From the NCBI RefSeq assembly GCF_000482325.1, contig NZ_KI535298.1:107001-171000 (forward strand): DNA of 64,000 nt, in the 5' to 3' direction. The notes under the pieces were generated by a model, which worked only from the letters and a program-made list of their open reading frames with translations, made no database searches and was not told the DNA's origin. Shown here piece by piece: positions 25,982 to 35,482 of this stretch; positions within the stretch are counted from its first letter, which is position 1; every line of letters starts with the position of its first letter. Made by a program: the position numbers and the translations under genes. This DNA is from Bacillus sp. UNC438CL73TsuS30. GTDB lineage: Bacteria; Bacillota; Bacilli; Bacillales; Cytobacillaceae.

Positions 25982-26923
25982 TCATTCATCCATATGCTGA
26001 TTTTCAAATTCATTTTCAAGCTTCTCTAGCGCCGTATTCATTTGGCCCCAATTGATGTTTTCCCCAATAAAAACAAGGTTTAACGGTAAATTCATTTGCT
26101 CCTTCATATATAAGGGCATTCCATAAGAGAATTGAAATAAAAAAGGATAGCTATTGGAATCAAATTTTAGATATCCTTTAATTCGGTAGATCGTATCAGG
26201 CAATGATTTTAAAAACTCTTCAAACTTTGTATGGCTGACGGGACCCTGAAATCGGTATACAAAAGTGGATAAATTTAAATTTTTCTGGTTTAGGTGAGTA
26301 TTGGTTTTATCTCGATAAGAAACCGATAACTTTTTAAGCTGTTTTAGCGAAACCTGTGAATAGTTCGTAAGCAGGCATCTTGCTTTTGAATTTAATGCTT
26401 GAATTTCGAATGTAATTTTCGCTTGTTCCGACTCTGATAATTCACTCATTTTATTCACGATAATGAAATCAGCGTGTCTAATTTGCTCTAGAATTAACTG
26501 CTGAAGCTGAGGGCTCATTGATTTCCGATTCATCCATCTTAAACCATCAACAGTCGTGACAATACCTTTAATATGCAAAGCATCTGCAAATAGCGGTGAG
26601 AGAATCGCATCTAATACTTCTACAGGATGTGCTGCCCCCGTGGTTTCGATATAAATCACATCTGGTTTTTCATCGATTAATAATCCTTGAAGCTGCGCCT
26701 CTAGCTTGTCCTGAATCGAACAACAAATGCAGCCGCCAAGCAATTCCTTTAACGCAACGTCTTCGTCCACAACATCTGAATCAATGGAAACTTCCCCCAG
26801 CTCATTCATCATGACAGCTACTTTTCTGCCCTGCTTATGTTCCTCTTCAAGGATTCGTTTTAATAAAGTTGTTTTCCCGCTCCCTAAAAACCCTGACAAA
26901 ATATAAACTTCAGATTTAATCAT
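25982..26923 (-). CDS. CobW/COG0523 family GTPase (metal chaperone)
   Basis: 313-aa G3E-family GTPase. The P-loop is GFLGSGKTTL near residue 10, the metal-binding CxCC is GGCICCS near residue 63, and NKMSE is the base-recognition motif near residue 152. A CobW C-terminal domain occupies about 215-300. Family members deliver zinc or other metals, often under metal limitation. No Zur box or zinc importer is seen beside it. The ATG at 26923 is chosen because the family N-terminus (MIKSEVYILSGFLG) begins there. Confidence 0.88.
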   Translation of the reverse strand: MIKSEVYILSGFLGSGKTTLLKRILEEEHKQGRKVAVMMNELGEVSIDSDVVDEDVALKELLGGCICCSIQDKLEAQLQGLLIDEKPDVIYIETTGAAHPVEVLDAILSPLFADALHIKGIVTTVDGLRWMNRKSMSPQLQQLILEQIRHADFIIVNKMSELSESEQAKITFEIQALNSKARCLLTNYSQVSLKQLKKLSVSYRDKTNTHLNQKNLNLSTFVYRFQGPVSHTKFEEFLKSLPDTIYRIKGYLKFDSNSYPFLFQFSYGMPLYMKEQMNLPLNLVFIGENINWGQMNTALEKLENEFENQHMDE

Positions 26924-27020
26924 TCTATTGCCCTGCCTTTTTTCGTTTTTGCATCCCTTCATTATAGCGGATATGGATTAATGTAAAAAGAAAAAAGCAG
27001 ATGCTCCTTAATCCGCTTTT

Positions 27021-27776
27021 TTAATTAATGATTGATTTAGACTGGTCTTCCTCTTCAGGGATTGAATTCACAGTAGCTGAATCATCCTTTTGATTTCCTT
27101 TGGCAAATTGCAATGGCCCAATTTTAGTAATTGGATTCATAATTGCCGATAACCCCAGGCCCACTAATTGTCCCTTACCTAAATCTGTGTTAATGCTATT
27201 AACCGCTTCATTGAGAATGGATGGTACAATCGACAATAGCTTATCGGATGATTGATTTTTAATTTCATTTTTCAGTGAGGATATTGTCGTTTTTAATTCC
27301 TCTGTATTTTCAGGATCGACCGCTACCTGCTGAATGTATTCAAGCACTTCCTTACCATGTAGTGGTCCTTTTCCTTCATAAATTGTTACTCCTTCCGGTG
27401 CAAGTTGATCAATGATTTTACTTATAGATGAGGGGTTTAGCATGAAAAAATGATCAATGGAAATGCCATAATTTTTTTGAATCGTTTGTTTTAATTCTTT
27501 CAGATTAGGTTTATTATCAACCGTTTCTGAAACCGGTAATAAAACGGGAGCCGTCTTTAGTTCATGATTTTCTTGATCATAGCGAACTATAACTGCAGCA
27601 CCTGTTTTCAAAGCTTGAGAGTCTGCACTATTTTCAGTAATCAAAAAATTCACAGCCTTTTTTTGCTCCGAAATTTGCAGCTCATTTGCTGACTCTTTAG
27701 CAGAATGGAACAGTGCTTTTAACGGGCCGTATCCGAAAAAAGAAAGTACAATCACCACAATTACTAGTTTCCTCAT
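27021..27776 (-). CDS. LCP-like membrane-anchored protein (degenerate LytR-CpsA-Psr)
   Basis: 251 aa. One N-terminal anchor helix (about 3-19) is followed by an extracellular part. Residues about 95-140 (LKQTIQKNYGISIDHFFMLNPSSISKIIDQLAPEG) match the LCP signature in which LCP enzymes transfer wall polymers to peptidoglycan. The first half of the domain is short and the conserved arginines that hold the pyrophosphate are not evident. It may be a non-catalytic relative. Single gene ending near the ctpB terminator. Confidence 0.55.
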   Translation of the reverse strand: MRKLVIVVIVLSFFGYGPLKALFHSAKESANELQISEQKKAVNFLITENSADSQALKTGAAVIVRYDQENHELKTAPVLLPVSETVDNKPNLKELKQTIQKNYGISIDHFFMLNPSSISKIIDQLAPEGVTIYEGKGPLHGKEVLEYIQQVAVDPENTEELKTTISSLKNEIKNQSSDKLLSIVPSILNEAVNSINTDLGKGQLVGLGLSAIMNPITKIGPLQFAKGNQKDDSATVNSIPEEEDQSKSIIN

Positions 27777-27855
27777 TCAAACACCAACTTTATCCTGATT
27801 GTTACTGTCCATTTTCGGAAAACAGTTGATGAAATATACATATTAAATAAAAAAT

Positions 27856-27895
27856 CCGGATTCCTCTGCCAGAGAGAGAATCCGGATTTATCCAT
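27856..27895 (-). terminator. Terminator of ctpB
   Basis: AATCCGGATTC and GAATCCGGATT form an inverted repeat at about 27851-27889 around a CTCTGCCAGAGAGA loop, just past the ctpB stop codon. Confidence 0.75.
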
Positions 27896-27896
27896 T

Positions 27897-29381
27897 TTAT
27901 TTCATTCTTGTTTTTAACACTTCAATCGCTTTTTTCAATTGGGTATCATTCTTTTGGATTTTGTCCCGTACGAGTTCCATTAACTTCATAGTGGAGTCTC
28001 CCTTTAGATACCCGTTTACTTTTAATTTATTGGCCTGCTGGAATTTTTCAACCGCCTCTTTTGTCTTCTCGTCAAAGAATCCGTCTGTCCTACCTGGATT
28101 ATAGCCAACCGCTTTTAACATTTTTTGTGCTGTCTTTACATCTTCAGAGGAGCCGGAAAGTGCCAGCTTCTTATCCGGATTAATAATTGGCAATGATGCA
28201 TAATCAGGAAGTTTTACCGGATAATCAGGCATAATCCCCTTCTTATGAATCCAATTCCCATCTGGAGTTAACCATTTTGCAATCGTATATTTAAGGTTAG
28301 AACCATCAGAAAAGTCCTGTGCCGTTTGGACTGTTCCTTTTCCAAATGATTTTTCACCCACTAATGGAACTCCAGCCGATTCTTTTACCGCTGCGGAAAG
28401 AATTTCAGAAGCACTTGCACTGCCTTTATCAATTAAAACAACTAAAGGAAGCGTAGGATTCCCTTCATTTTGGGAGCCAAACTCTTTAATCTTACCGTTT
28501 CGATCTTGTTCTTTTACAACTACTTTTCCTTTAGGTACAAACATGCTGGAAATACTGATGGCTTGGTCTAATAATCCGCCTGGATTTTGACGTAAATCCA
28601 ACACAAGGCCTTTCATGCCTTTCTTTTGTAGATCATTTAATGTCGTAACAAGTTCTTTTGCGGTATTACTTGAAAAACTGGTAATCTGAACTTTGGCAAT
28701 ACCTTTTCCAACCATTTCGCCATATACGGTTTCAATTGGAATCTCGTCACGAACAATTGGGACTTTTACTGGAGCTTCCGTCCCGGGGCGATGAATGGTT
28801 AATTCAACTTTCGTCCCTTTTTTCCCACGAATTAAGGTGACTGCCTGAGTGGAGGTCATTCCTTGCAGGCTTTTTCCATTTACTGCTGTAATCATATCAT
28901 TTGGTTTTAAACCAGCTTTTTCTGCTGGAGATCCTTTAATAGGAGATACAATTAAAATATGTCCATCCTTCTCTTGAATTTCTGCTCCAATTCCTTCAAA
29001 CGAGGAGGATATCGTACTGTGGAAGTCTTTAGCTTCTTCATCACTCATATAATCAGAATAAGGATCATCCAAGGATTGTACCATCCCATTAATAGCCCCA
29101 TTGATTAGCTTTTGACGATCCACATTCTTGAAATATCCATTGTTCAAAGTATCATAGGCCGTATAGAATTTTTTAAATTCTGCCCTTTCTTTTCCAACTG
29201 TTACGACTTTCTCTTCACCAAAGGCCAGTGCAAAAGCCGTTATTCCTGCAGATAGAAAAATTATGAAAAACAATAGCATGATAAAATGGAATTTTTTGAA
29301 GCGAATATAGCCTGATTTGTTTTCTGCTGCTGTTTGCTCTTGTCCAACTTTCTCTTCATCCAAAGCCTTCACCACTTTCAT
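27897..29381 (-). CDS. ctpB: S41 carboxy-terminal processing protease, CtpB-type
   Basis: 494-aa serine protease anchored by one helix (about 32-54) and facing outside or the intermembrane space of the sporangium. The order is N-terminal dimerisation region, PDZ (about 118-190, GIGAEIQEKDG to RGKKGTKVEL), S41 core with nucleophile Ser in KGSASASEIL near 325 and Lys in KSFGKGTVQ near 350, and a C-terminal peptidoglycan-binding repeat (about 405-470). In B. subtilis CtpB cleaves SpoIVFA in SigK signalling and CtpA is the vegetative paralogue; which one this is cannot be settled. Confidence 0.88.
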   Translation of the reverse strand: MKVVKALDEEKVGQEQTAAENKSGYIRFKKFHFIMLLFFIIFLSAGITAFALAFGEEKVVTVGKERAEFKKFYTAYDTLNNGYFKNVDRQKLINGAINGMVQSLDDPYSDYMSDEEAKDFHSTISSSFEGIGAEIQEKDGHILIVSPIKGSPAEKAGLKPNDMITAVNGKSLQGMTSTQAVTLIRGKKGTKVELTIHRPGTEAPVKVPIVRDEIPIETVYGEMVGKGIAKVQITSFSSNTAKELVTTLNDLQKKGMKGLVLDLRQNPGGLLDQAISISSMFVPKGKVVVKEQDRNGKIKEFGSQNEGNPTLPLVVLIDKGSASASEILSAAVKESAGVPLVGEKSFGKGTVQTAQDFSDGSNLKYTIAKWLTPDGNWIHKKGIMPDYPVKLPDYASLPIINPDKKLALSGSSEDVKTAQKMLKAVGYNPGRTDGFFDEKTKEAVEKFQQANKLKVNGYLKGDSTMKLMELVRDKIQKNDTQLKKAIEVLKTRMK

Positions 29382-29570
29382 TCACCAAAAAATTATGTTC
29401 CCCTAGAACAATCATCTTCCTTTTTTCTATGTACAGAGCTCCATTTATAAGTCTTCTATGAAAAATGGACCCTTAGTGTTTAGAATAACATCTTTTTATT
29501 AAAATTAACAAAGAAAAGATAAAGTTGTCTAAAAAAATGGCACTCCCCATTAGGCAGCGCCAAAAATGAA

Positions 29571-31763
29571 TTAAATTTTAATCCTTTTTAAACGGAGTGA
29601 ATTGGTTACGACTGATACTGAACTGAATGCCATTGCCGCTCCTGCTACCCATGGTGCAAGGAAGCCTAAGGCAGCGACCGGTATTCCAGCGGAGTTGTAA
29701 ATGAGAGCCCAGAAAAGGTTTTGGCGAATATTTAACATCGTTTTTTTACTTAATGCGATTGCTTTTGGAATTAATGTCAACTCTCCACCCAGTATGGTAA
29801 TATCAGCTACTTCAATGGCTACATCCGTACCTGTTCCAATCGCAATTCCGATATCGGCAAGTGCAAGTGCAGGAGCATCATTGATTCCATCGCCCACCAT
29901 CGCCACCTTTTTCCCTTGCAGTTGAAGTTCCTTAATATGATTTGCTTTTTCCTCAGGCAAAACCTCGGCAATTACATTCTGAATTCCTACCTGACCGGCA
30001 ATCGCCTTAGCTGTACCCTCATTATCTCCTGTTAACATATATACTTCTATTCCAAGCTCTTTTAATTGATCAACTGCCAGCTTGGCATTTTCTTTTACTG
30101 TATCCGCAACGGCAATTATCCCCATTATGATCCCTTGAATCGCAATGAACATCGCCGTTTTCCCTTGTCGTTCAAAGTGGAGGAGGTCATTTTGAACAGG
30201 TTGGTAGGTAATCCCCTTAATCTCCATTAGCTTCTTTGTTCCAATTACGACCACTTCATCACCAATTTTCGCCTCTATTCCGTGACCTGGAACGGCTGTA
30301 AATCGTTTGACCGGCAGTGTACTTGTTCTTTTTGACATTCCGAATTGGACAATGGCTTCTGCCAGTGGGTGTTCTGACGACTTCTCTACAGAAACAAGAT
30401 ATTGCAGGACCTTCTTATCTTCCTGATAGGCAATAAAATCGGTAACGGTTGGCTGCCCTTTTGTTATCGTCCCTGTTTTATCAAGGACAATTGCATTGAT
30501 TTTATGGGCGGTTTCTAAATGTTCTCCACCTTTAAATAAAATTCCCATTTCCGCCCCTTTGCCGGTTCCGACCATTATGGAGGTCGGGGTCGCAAGTCCA
30601 AGCGAGCATGGACAGGCAATGACAAGGACGGCAATAGCCGTTTCAAATGCAGACGGGAAATGGCCAGGTTCCACGATTATGTACCAGATTAAGAAGGTTA
30701 AAATTGATAAAGCCACAACCACTGGAACAAAATAACCTGAAATTGTGTCAGCAACCCTTTGAATCGGGGCTTTACTTCCCTGCGCTTCCTCCACAATTTT
30801 AATGATCCCGGCCAGTGCCGTATTTTTCCCAACCTTTGTTGCTTTTATTGTTAACGTACCATTTTTATTGAGGGTTGACCCAATAACGGGATGCCCGATT
30901 ATTTTTTCAACTGGAATGGATTCACCTGTAATCATGGATTCATCTACGGAAGATTGTCCAGAAACGACCTCTCCGTCTACCGGAATTTTCTCACCAGGTT
31001 TAACGATCACCGTGTCCGCAACCTTCACTTCTTCTAGTGGAACCCTGATTTCCTTTCCGTTTTTTAAAATGGTTGCTTCTTTTGCCTGCAGTCCTAACAG
31101 TTTCGAAATTGCCTCCGTCGTCCGGCCTTTTGCAAGTGCCTCAAATAATTTGCCCAAAAGAATTAAAGTAATGAGGACGGCGCTCGTTTCAAAATAAAGA
31201 TGGGGAGCGTAATAGGGTTTTCCAATAGTTTTAAACCCTTCTGAAAGACTGTAAAAATAGGCGGCCGAAGTACCTAGTGCAACAAGGACATCCATGTTTG
31301 CACTTTTATTTTTCAAGGCTTTATATGCACTTGTATAGAAGGGGCCCCCGATATAAAACTGAATTGGCGTTGCAAGCAGCAATTGAAACCATGGATTCAT
31401 TAAGATAGCAGGCATAGGCAACCCAAATTCAAGAGGCATATGGGCAAGCATGGTGTAAAGTAAGGGAATCGATAAAATAATAGAAAACAAAAGTTTATTT
31501 TTTCGTTGTTGTAACTCTTCTTCTTTATGTTGGGCTTTTACATTTCGATCCTCTGTTTCAGTCGCACCGTAACCAAGTTTCTCTATCTTTTTGATAATTT
31601 CGCTACTCGAAACCTTTTCATTTTCAAAGGATACAGCGGCCGATTCCATTGCTAAATTTACATTAGCCTCGACGCTGTCCATCTTATTGAGGACTTTTTC
31701 GATTCTTGCTGAACAGGCTGCACAAGTCATCCCGGTAATATCTAACTTGAGTTCTTCTTTCAT
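29571..31763 (-). CDS. copA: Copper-exporting P1B-type ATPase
   Basis: 730-aa membrane ATPase that exports Cu(I). A single N-terminal metal-binding domain (GMTCAACSARIEK near residue 11) precedes eight helices. The transmembrane CPC is in ACPCSLGLATPTS, the phosphorylated Asp in LDKTGTITKG, and the hinge in GDGINDAPAL. B. subtilis CopA has two such N-terminal domains (about 800 aa), so this is a one-domain form. No copZ or csoR is adjacent, which is unusual for Bacillus. Confidence 0.95.
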   Translation of the reverse strand: MKEELKLDITGMTCAACSARIEKVLNKMDSVEANVNLAMESAAVSFENEKVSSSEIIKKIEKLGYGATETEDRNVKAQHKEEELQQRKNKLLFSIILSIPLLYTMLAHMPLEFGLPMPAILMNPWFQLLLATPIQFYIGGPFYTSAYKALKNKSANMDVLVALGTSAAYFYSLSEGFKTIGKPYYAPHLYFETSAVLITLILLGKLFEALAKGRTTEAISKLLGLQAKEATILKNGKEIRVPLEEVKVADTVIVKPGEKIPVDGEVVSGQSSVDESMITGESIPVEKIIGHPVIGSTLNKNGTLTIKATKVGKNTALAGIIKIVEEAQGSKAPIQRVADTISGYFVPVVVALSILTFLIWYIIVEPGHFPSAFETAIAVLVIACPCSLGLATPTSIMVGTGKGAEMGILFKGGEHLETAHKINAIVLDKTGTITKGQPTVTDFIAYQEDKKVLQYLVSVEKSSEHPLAEAIVQFGMSKRTSTLPVKRFTAVPGHGIEAKIGDEVVVIGTKKLMEIKGITYQPVQNDLLHFERQGKTAMFIAIQGIIMGIIAVADTVKENAKLAVDQLKELGIEVYMLTGDNEGTAKAIAGQVGIQNVIAEVLPEEKANHIKELQLQGKKVAMVGDGINDAPALALADIGIAIGTGTDVAIEVADITILGGELTLIPKAIALSKKTMLNIRQNLFWALIYNSAGIPVAALGFLAPWVAGAAMAFSSVSVVTNSLRLKRIKI

Positions 31764-31908
31764 AAAAATGATTCACCACACAATCTTTAATAAACCATGA
31801 CGGTTTACATTCATTCTACATTAAATCGACAATTTTTGATGATTGTTCTCACACCTAGTCATTATTAAATTCTCCACAGGGGGATATAGTTCCTTTCTTA
31901 AAAACAAA

Positions 31909-31940
31909 AAACCCCTCTTAGTATGAACCAAGAGGAGTTT
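31909..31940 (-). terminator. Terminator of deoD
   Basis: AAACCCCTCTT and AAGAGGAGTTT pair with one mismatch around a 10-nt loop. The minus strand continues with a T run. Confidence 0.8.
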
Positions 31941-31950
31941 GGTTGATATT

Positions 31951-32655
31951 TTATTCTTTTATTGCTGCTTCTAACGCTACCTCAATCATATCATTAAAGG
32001 TTAGTTGTCTTTCTTCTGCAGTTGTTTCCTCACCTGTTAGTAGATGATCACTTACAGTTAGAACAGAAAGCGCCTTTCGGCCAAATTTAGCAGCAAGTGT
32101 ATAAAGTGCGGTTGTTTCCATTTCAAGTGCAAGAATTTGATATTGGGCCCATTTTTCATGTTCTGCATTATCATTGTAGAACATATCAGCAGTAAAGACG
32201 CTGCCAACCTTCAAATTTAACCCTTTTTCAATGCCTGCATCATACGCTTTTTTTAATAAATCGAAATCGGCTGTTGGGGCATAATCAATTCCGCCAAATG
32301 TAAGACGATTCATATTGGAATCGGTGGAGCTTGACATCGCCAAAATAACGTCCCGGACCTTTACATCCTTTTGAATGGCCCCGCAGGTTCCAACACGGAT
32401 TAAGTTTTGGACATTATAGCTTTGGATTAATTCGTTTACATAAATTGAAATCGATGGAATTCCCATGCCTGTTCCTTGAACAGAAACTTTTTTTCCCTTA
32501 TAGGTACCAGTAAAACCAAACATATTGCGAACTTCGTTATAGCATACTGCACCCTCTAAAAAGGTTTCTGCAATATATTTTGCCCGAAGCGGGTCTCCTG
32601 GAAGCAGGACTGTTTCAGCAATATCATTTTCTTTCGCTGCAATATGTACGCTCAT
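31951..32655 (-). CDS. deoD: Purine nucleoside phosphorylase (DeoD type)
   Basis: Phosphorolyses purine ribo- and deoxyribonucleosides to base and pentose 1-phosphate, as a cytoplasmic hexamer. Diagnostic stretches are MSVHIAAKENDIAE, VLLPGDPLRAKYIAE near residue 17, VQGTGMGIPS near residue 60 and ALEMETTALYTLA near residue 178. The ATG at 32655 follows GGAGG and gives 234 aa, the normal length. As in B. subtilis it is followed in the locus order by yodL. Confidence 0.96.
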   Translation of the reverse strand: MSVHIAAKENDIAETVLLPGDPLRAKYIAETFLEGAVCYNEVRNMFGFTGTYKGKKVSVQGTGMGIPSISIYVNELIQSYNVQNLIRVGTCGAIQKDVKVRDVILAMSSSTDSNMNRLTFGGIDYAPTADFDLLKKAYDAGIEKGLNLKVGSVFTADMFYNDNAEHEKWAQYQILALEMETTALYTLAAKFGRKALSVLTVSDHLLTGEETTAEERQLTFNDMIEVALEAAIKE

Positions 32656-32837
32656 TAATAATCCTCCAATCATATCTTAGGAAAATCAAACTCGATTATT
32701 CCCTGGTGTGGGTATTCTACCCGCCATTGACAATATATCACAATCATTTTGTAATGAAAAATCAATCTAGGATCGGACATGAATTTTTATTTTTGTGGGA
32801 AACTATTTTTGAAGAAGAAAAGGAGGAGAATTAACGA

Positions 32838-32969
32838 ATGGGAAAAAAACATCGAAACCGCACAGCTTCACCTAAGAAAAATAATCATATTCCGCCGGAA
32901 GCGATAGTGGCTGAACATGAGGCACATGCAAAAGAACATCAGGCTACAGGCGGCCGAAAAAGAACCTAA
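32838..32969 (+). CDS. Small basic protein (43 aa)
   Basis: Codes for 43 residues beginning MGKKHRNRTASPKKNNH and ending GGRKRT, hydrophilic and Lys/His/Arg-rich. AGGAGGAG lies 8 bases before the ATG. Size and composition resemble minor spore proteins of Bacillus, but I do not recognise the family with certainty. It is divergent from deoD. Confidence 0.65.
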   Translation: MGKKHRNRTASPKKNNHIPPEAIVAEHEAHAKEHQATGGRKRT

Positions 32970-32995
32970 GGATTTCCTTAGGTTTTTAAACGTTC

Positions 32996-33304
32996 CTAGC
33001 GGATGAGAAGCCGATTTATTGGCTCCCAGCCGCCAGATTTTAATTGGAAGTAATGCTGCCCGCCCCTTCCTTCATCGATCAAAATGATATCCCCAGTCGA
33101 AAGGAAACGTCCCTTATAATTGTCAGGGATACGGTCGGCCACATTAAAACAGCTAAATGTTTCCTGAAGGCATTGTTCACGGTTATTTGCTTTAATCAAC
33201 GTCCGGTACACAGCCTTATAGCCTTTACGCTCTCTGTACTTTGGAGTTTGAAAGATCGTCACATCATATTGCATATTTGCTCTTCGGGTTAGCATTCTGA
33301 TCAT
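32996..33304 (-). CDS. yodL: YodL domain protein
   Basis: 102 aa matching B. subtilis YodL: YDVTIFQTPKYRERKGYKAVYRTLI, then FNVADRIPDNYKGRFLSTGDII and GGWEPINRLL. In B. subtilis overproduced YodL affects cell shape through MreB (known for that protein). The ATG at 33304 has GGAGG at suitable spacing. It keeps the deoD-yodL gene order. The second 51-bp hairpin array lies immediately upstream, in the place of its promoter region. Confidence 0.88.
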   Translation of the reverse strand: MIRMLTRRANMQYDVTIFQTPKYRERKGYKAVYRTLIKANNREQCLQETFSCFNVADRIPDNYKGRFLSTGDIILIDEGRGGQHYFQLKSGGWEPINRLLIR

Positions 33305-33414
33305 CATATTCCTCCAATCAAAGATTATTACTATATTAATTAAAGAAACACCCTATCGATTCCTTCCAAGAAAAACGTCTAATTTTGTCGAAATATATAT
33401 ATAATGTAAAATAT

Positions 33415-33800
33415 GCGGAAAAAACACCTTATGAAGGAAATTTCTCCGGGATCATGGCGATTTTGGCTTTCATCGGCCTTATGAAGGACATTTCTTTAGG
33501 ATTCCGGCGATTTTTGGCTTTCATTCGCCTTATGAAGGACATTTTTCTGAGTTTCACACCAGTTTTGGCTTTCATCCGCCTTATGAAGGACATTTTTCTG
33601 AGTTTCACACCAGTTTTGGCTTTCATCCGCCTTATGAAGGACATTTTTCTGATTTTCACACCAGTTTTGGCTTTCATCCGCCTTATGAAGGACATTTCTC
33701 CGAGTTTCACACCAATTTTAGCTTTCATCCGCCTTATGGAGAGCATTTCCCTAGGTTCCATCACCAATTTTGGCCTTCATCTACACTATGTAGGGTATAT
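33415..33800. repeat. Second 51-bp hairpin repeat array (8 units)
   Basis: Eight units. ATGAAGG-type landmarks fall at 33431, 33481, 33532, 33583, 33634, 33685, 33736 and 33788 (steps 50, 51, 51, 51, 51, 51, 52). The unit core is CTTTCATCC, GCCTT, ATGAAGGAC, a hairpin with a 5-bp perfect inner stem plus a wobble, then an ATTTTTCTGAGTTTCACACC linker. It has the same period and the same hairpin core as the array at 3.4-4.0 kb but a different linker. It lies between yodL and spo0M. Open frames on both strands follow from the period. Confidence 0.9.
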
Positions 33801-33880
33801 GTCCTTTAAATAAAAAAGCGCACCAGATCTCTTATGAAAATCCCGTACGCATCTTTTTTTAATATATCGATGTGATCGAA

Positions 33881-34651
33881 TTATGAGTATCTTCGGATAA
33901 CACTTTCGATTTTTTGCGGTAAAGACGGAATATCCGCATTTGTAACGGTTAATCTTACATTTGTTTCATCCATTTCCAGTGCCTCTGAAAATAGCCCGGC
34001 TAATCCCCTGGCACGGCGGTCAACCTGTAGCATAATGTCCATGGACCCATTACCTGAGGGAAAGAAGACCACTTCTAATTCATCTAATTTCCCGCGGAAC
34101 GGTCCGGATGCTGGCACAAATTCAAACTCTTGAACAAATGGTAATCTCCGACGCATCCGATGCGGTGCCTCTTCACAATCAGCATCGCGAATGCGGAACC
34201 CTAAATTGTCAATTGCATTAAAGACCGCTGTCATTAATGGATTCGGCACAACCTTTAAGTAATCCTTATCACTTGGGTCTACCCCGTTTTTAATATCCAA
34301 GCCTGTAGAAACCCAAACTTTCGATCTGCCAATCGAAACAGGAGTATCCTGTGGAAGCTGGAAAGAAAAAGGAATCTGCTTTCTTTCATTTACTTGAATC
34401 GTAAAAGGAGTCGTTAAACGGAAACGATCAATACATGCAGTAACCGAATATTTACGGTCATCGGCTTCCCTTAAGTATGTTGTACTTAATGATAAATAAA
34501 TATCGTCAATCTGCTGTTCAACCTTGCCGCCACAGACTTCAACGATTCCCTTTACCGTTTCACCAGGCATATACGTATCCTTTTCAAGCTTTGTATCGAC
34601 GGTTGCCGCTCCTATTCCAACACTTGCAAAAACCTTATTAAAAAATGACAT
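33881..34651 (-). CDS. spo0M: Sporulation-control protein Spo0M
   Basis: 256-aa arrestin-like beta-sandwich protein. The N-terminus MSFFNKVFASVGIGAATVDT and the following KLEKDTYMPGETVKGIVEV are diagnostic, and the acidic GNGSMDIMLQVDRRARGLAGLF segment near 200 is typical. In B. subtilis it influences stage 0 of sporulation and cell division. It lies 15 bases after the kinase gene on the same strand, suggesting an operon with it. Confidence 0.93.
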   Translation of the reverse strand: MSFFNKVFASVGIGAATVDTKLEKDTYMPGETVKGIVEVCGGKVEQQIDDIYLSLSTTYLREADDRKYSVTACIDRFRLTTPFTIQVNERKQIPFSFQLPQDTPVSIGRSKVWVSTGLDIKNGVDPSDKDYLKVVPNPLMTAVFNAIDNLGFRIRDADCEEAPHRMRRRLPFVQEFEFVPASGPFRGKLDELEVVFFPSGNGSMDIMLQVDRRARGLAGLFSEALEMDETNVRLTVTNADIPSLPQKIESVIRRYS

Positions 34652-34666
34652 CTGGTGGTTCTCCCC

Positions 34667-35458
34667 CTATATAATCTCTAAAATATCTGTTTCAATTTGT
34701 CTGCAATTTTCATACTCTGGCTTAATTTGCAAAAGCCGTCTAATAATATGCTTTGCCCCGCTTGAAATCGATAGTTCCTCTTCCCAGCTTCTTTCCTTTT
34801 TATCCTTAGGTAATGGAAAATCAGAATAAAGCAAAAATAAAAGAAAATGGCCAAGACCGTAAAAATCAGCTTGCGGGTTGATTTCTTTTCTCAGGTCTCT
34901 TTTCCATTTACGTTTCGTGGCATCTAGTTGACTTAGTTTCCGGGCCAGCCCAAAATCAATAAGACGGATTGTAGAGTCTGCAACAATAACATTTGGAATA
35001 CGAATATCTCGATGAATGATTTGTCTGTCATGTAAATGCCCTATAAGTTGCAGCAATTGACTGGCGATTAAAAAGACCTCTTTTTCTGAAAAAGTTTTTC
35101 CTTCGATAAAAATCAGCTGCTCGAAATTTTTTCCATTCAGATATTCCATTGTGTAAAAAGGAATACCTTTATGGATTCCCTCTTCAAAATATTGAGGAAA
35201 TCCTTGATGTTCAATCGATGCCAAAAGTTTTTTTTCGAACTCGAAGCTGCTTTTTCCGGAATCTGTTATTCTTTTGTGAAGCCTTAATGTTTTTAACACC
35301 TTTATTTGATGATTCTTTTGATCAACCACAAGATAACAGAAACCATAGCTGCCCGCACCTAATTGCTCGATTACTTTAAATCGATTCGCAATTAGCGCAT
35401 CTTTTGGAAACGGTCTTTCGATGAACCCAGAGACAGTATGAATCATTCTCTTCCACAT
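34667..35458 (-). CDS. Hanks-type serine/threonine protein kinase, YbdM-like
   Basis: 263-aa soluble kinase with no membrane anchor or PASTA repeats. The glycine loop is LGAGSYGFCYLV near residue 34, the ATP Lys is in IKVLKTL near 54, the catalytic loop is HRDIRIPNVIV near 148 (Arg where HRDxK has Lys), and the metal-binding DFG is in IDFGLAR near 166. Size and features fit B. subtilis YbdM. An AAAGGAATT site precedes the ATG. Position between a small gene and spo0M suggests a sporulation or stress link. Confidence 0.85.
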   Translation of the reverse strand: MWKRMIHTVSGFIERPFPKDALIANRFKVIEQLGAGSYGFCYLVVDQKNHQIKVLKTLRLHKRITDSGKSSFEFEKKLLASIEHQGFPQYFEEGIHKGIPFYTMEYLNGKNFEQLIFIEGKTFSEKEVFLIASQLLQLIGHLHDRQIIHRDIRIPNVIVADSTIRLIDFGLARKLSQLDATKRKWKRDLRKEINPQADFYGLGHFLLFLLYSDFPLPKDKKERSWEEELSISSGAKHIIRRLLQIKPEYENCRQIETDILEII

Positions 35459-35482
35459 ATCATAATTCCTTTAATCACTGGC

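Noticed and set aside
30496..31197. Plus-strand ORFs opposite copA
   Set aside because: Shadows of the real gene, which has every P-type ATPase motif on the minus strand.
33385..33813. ORFs of 112-142 aa on both strands in the second array
   Set aside because: Same cause as in the first array; steps of 50 and 52 bp at the edges argue against coding.
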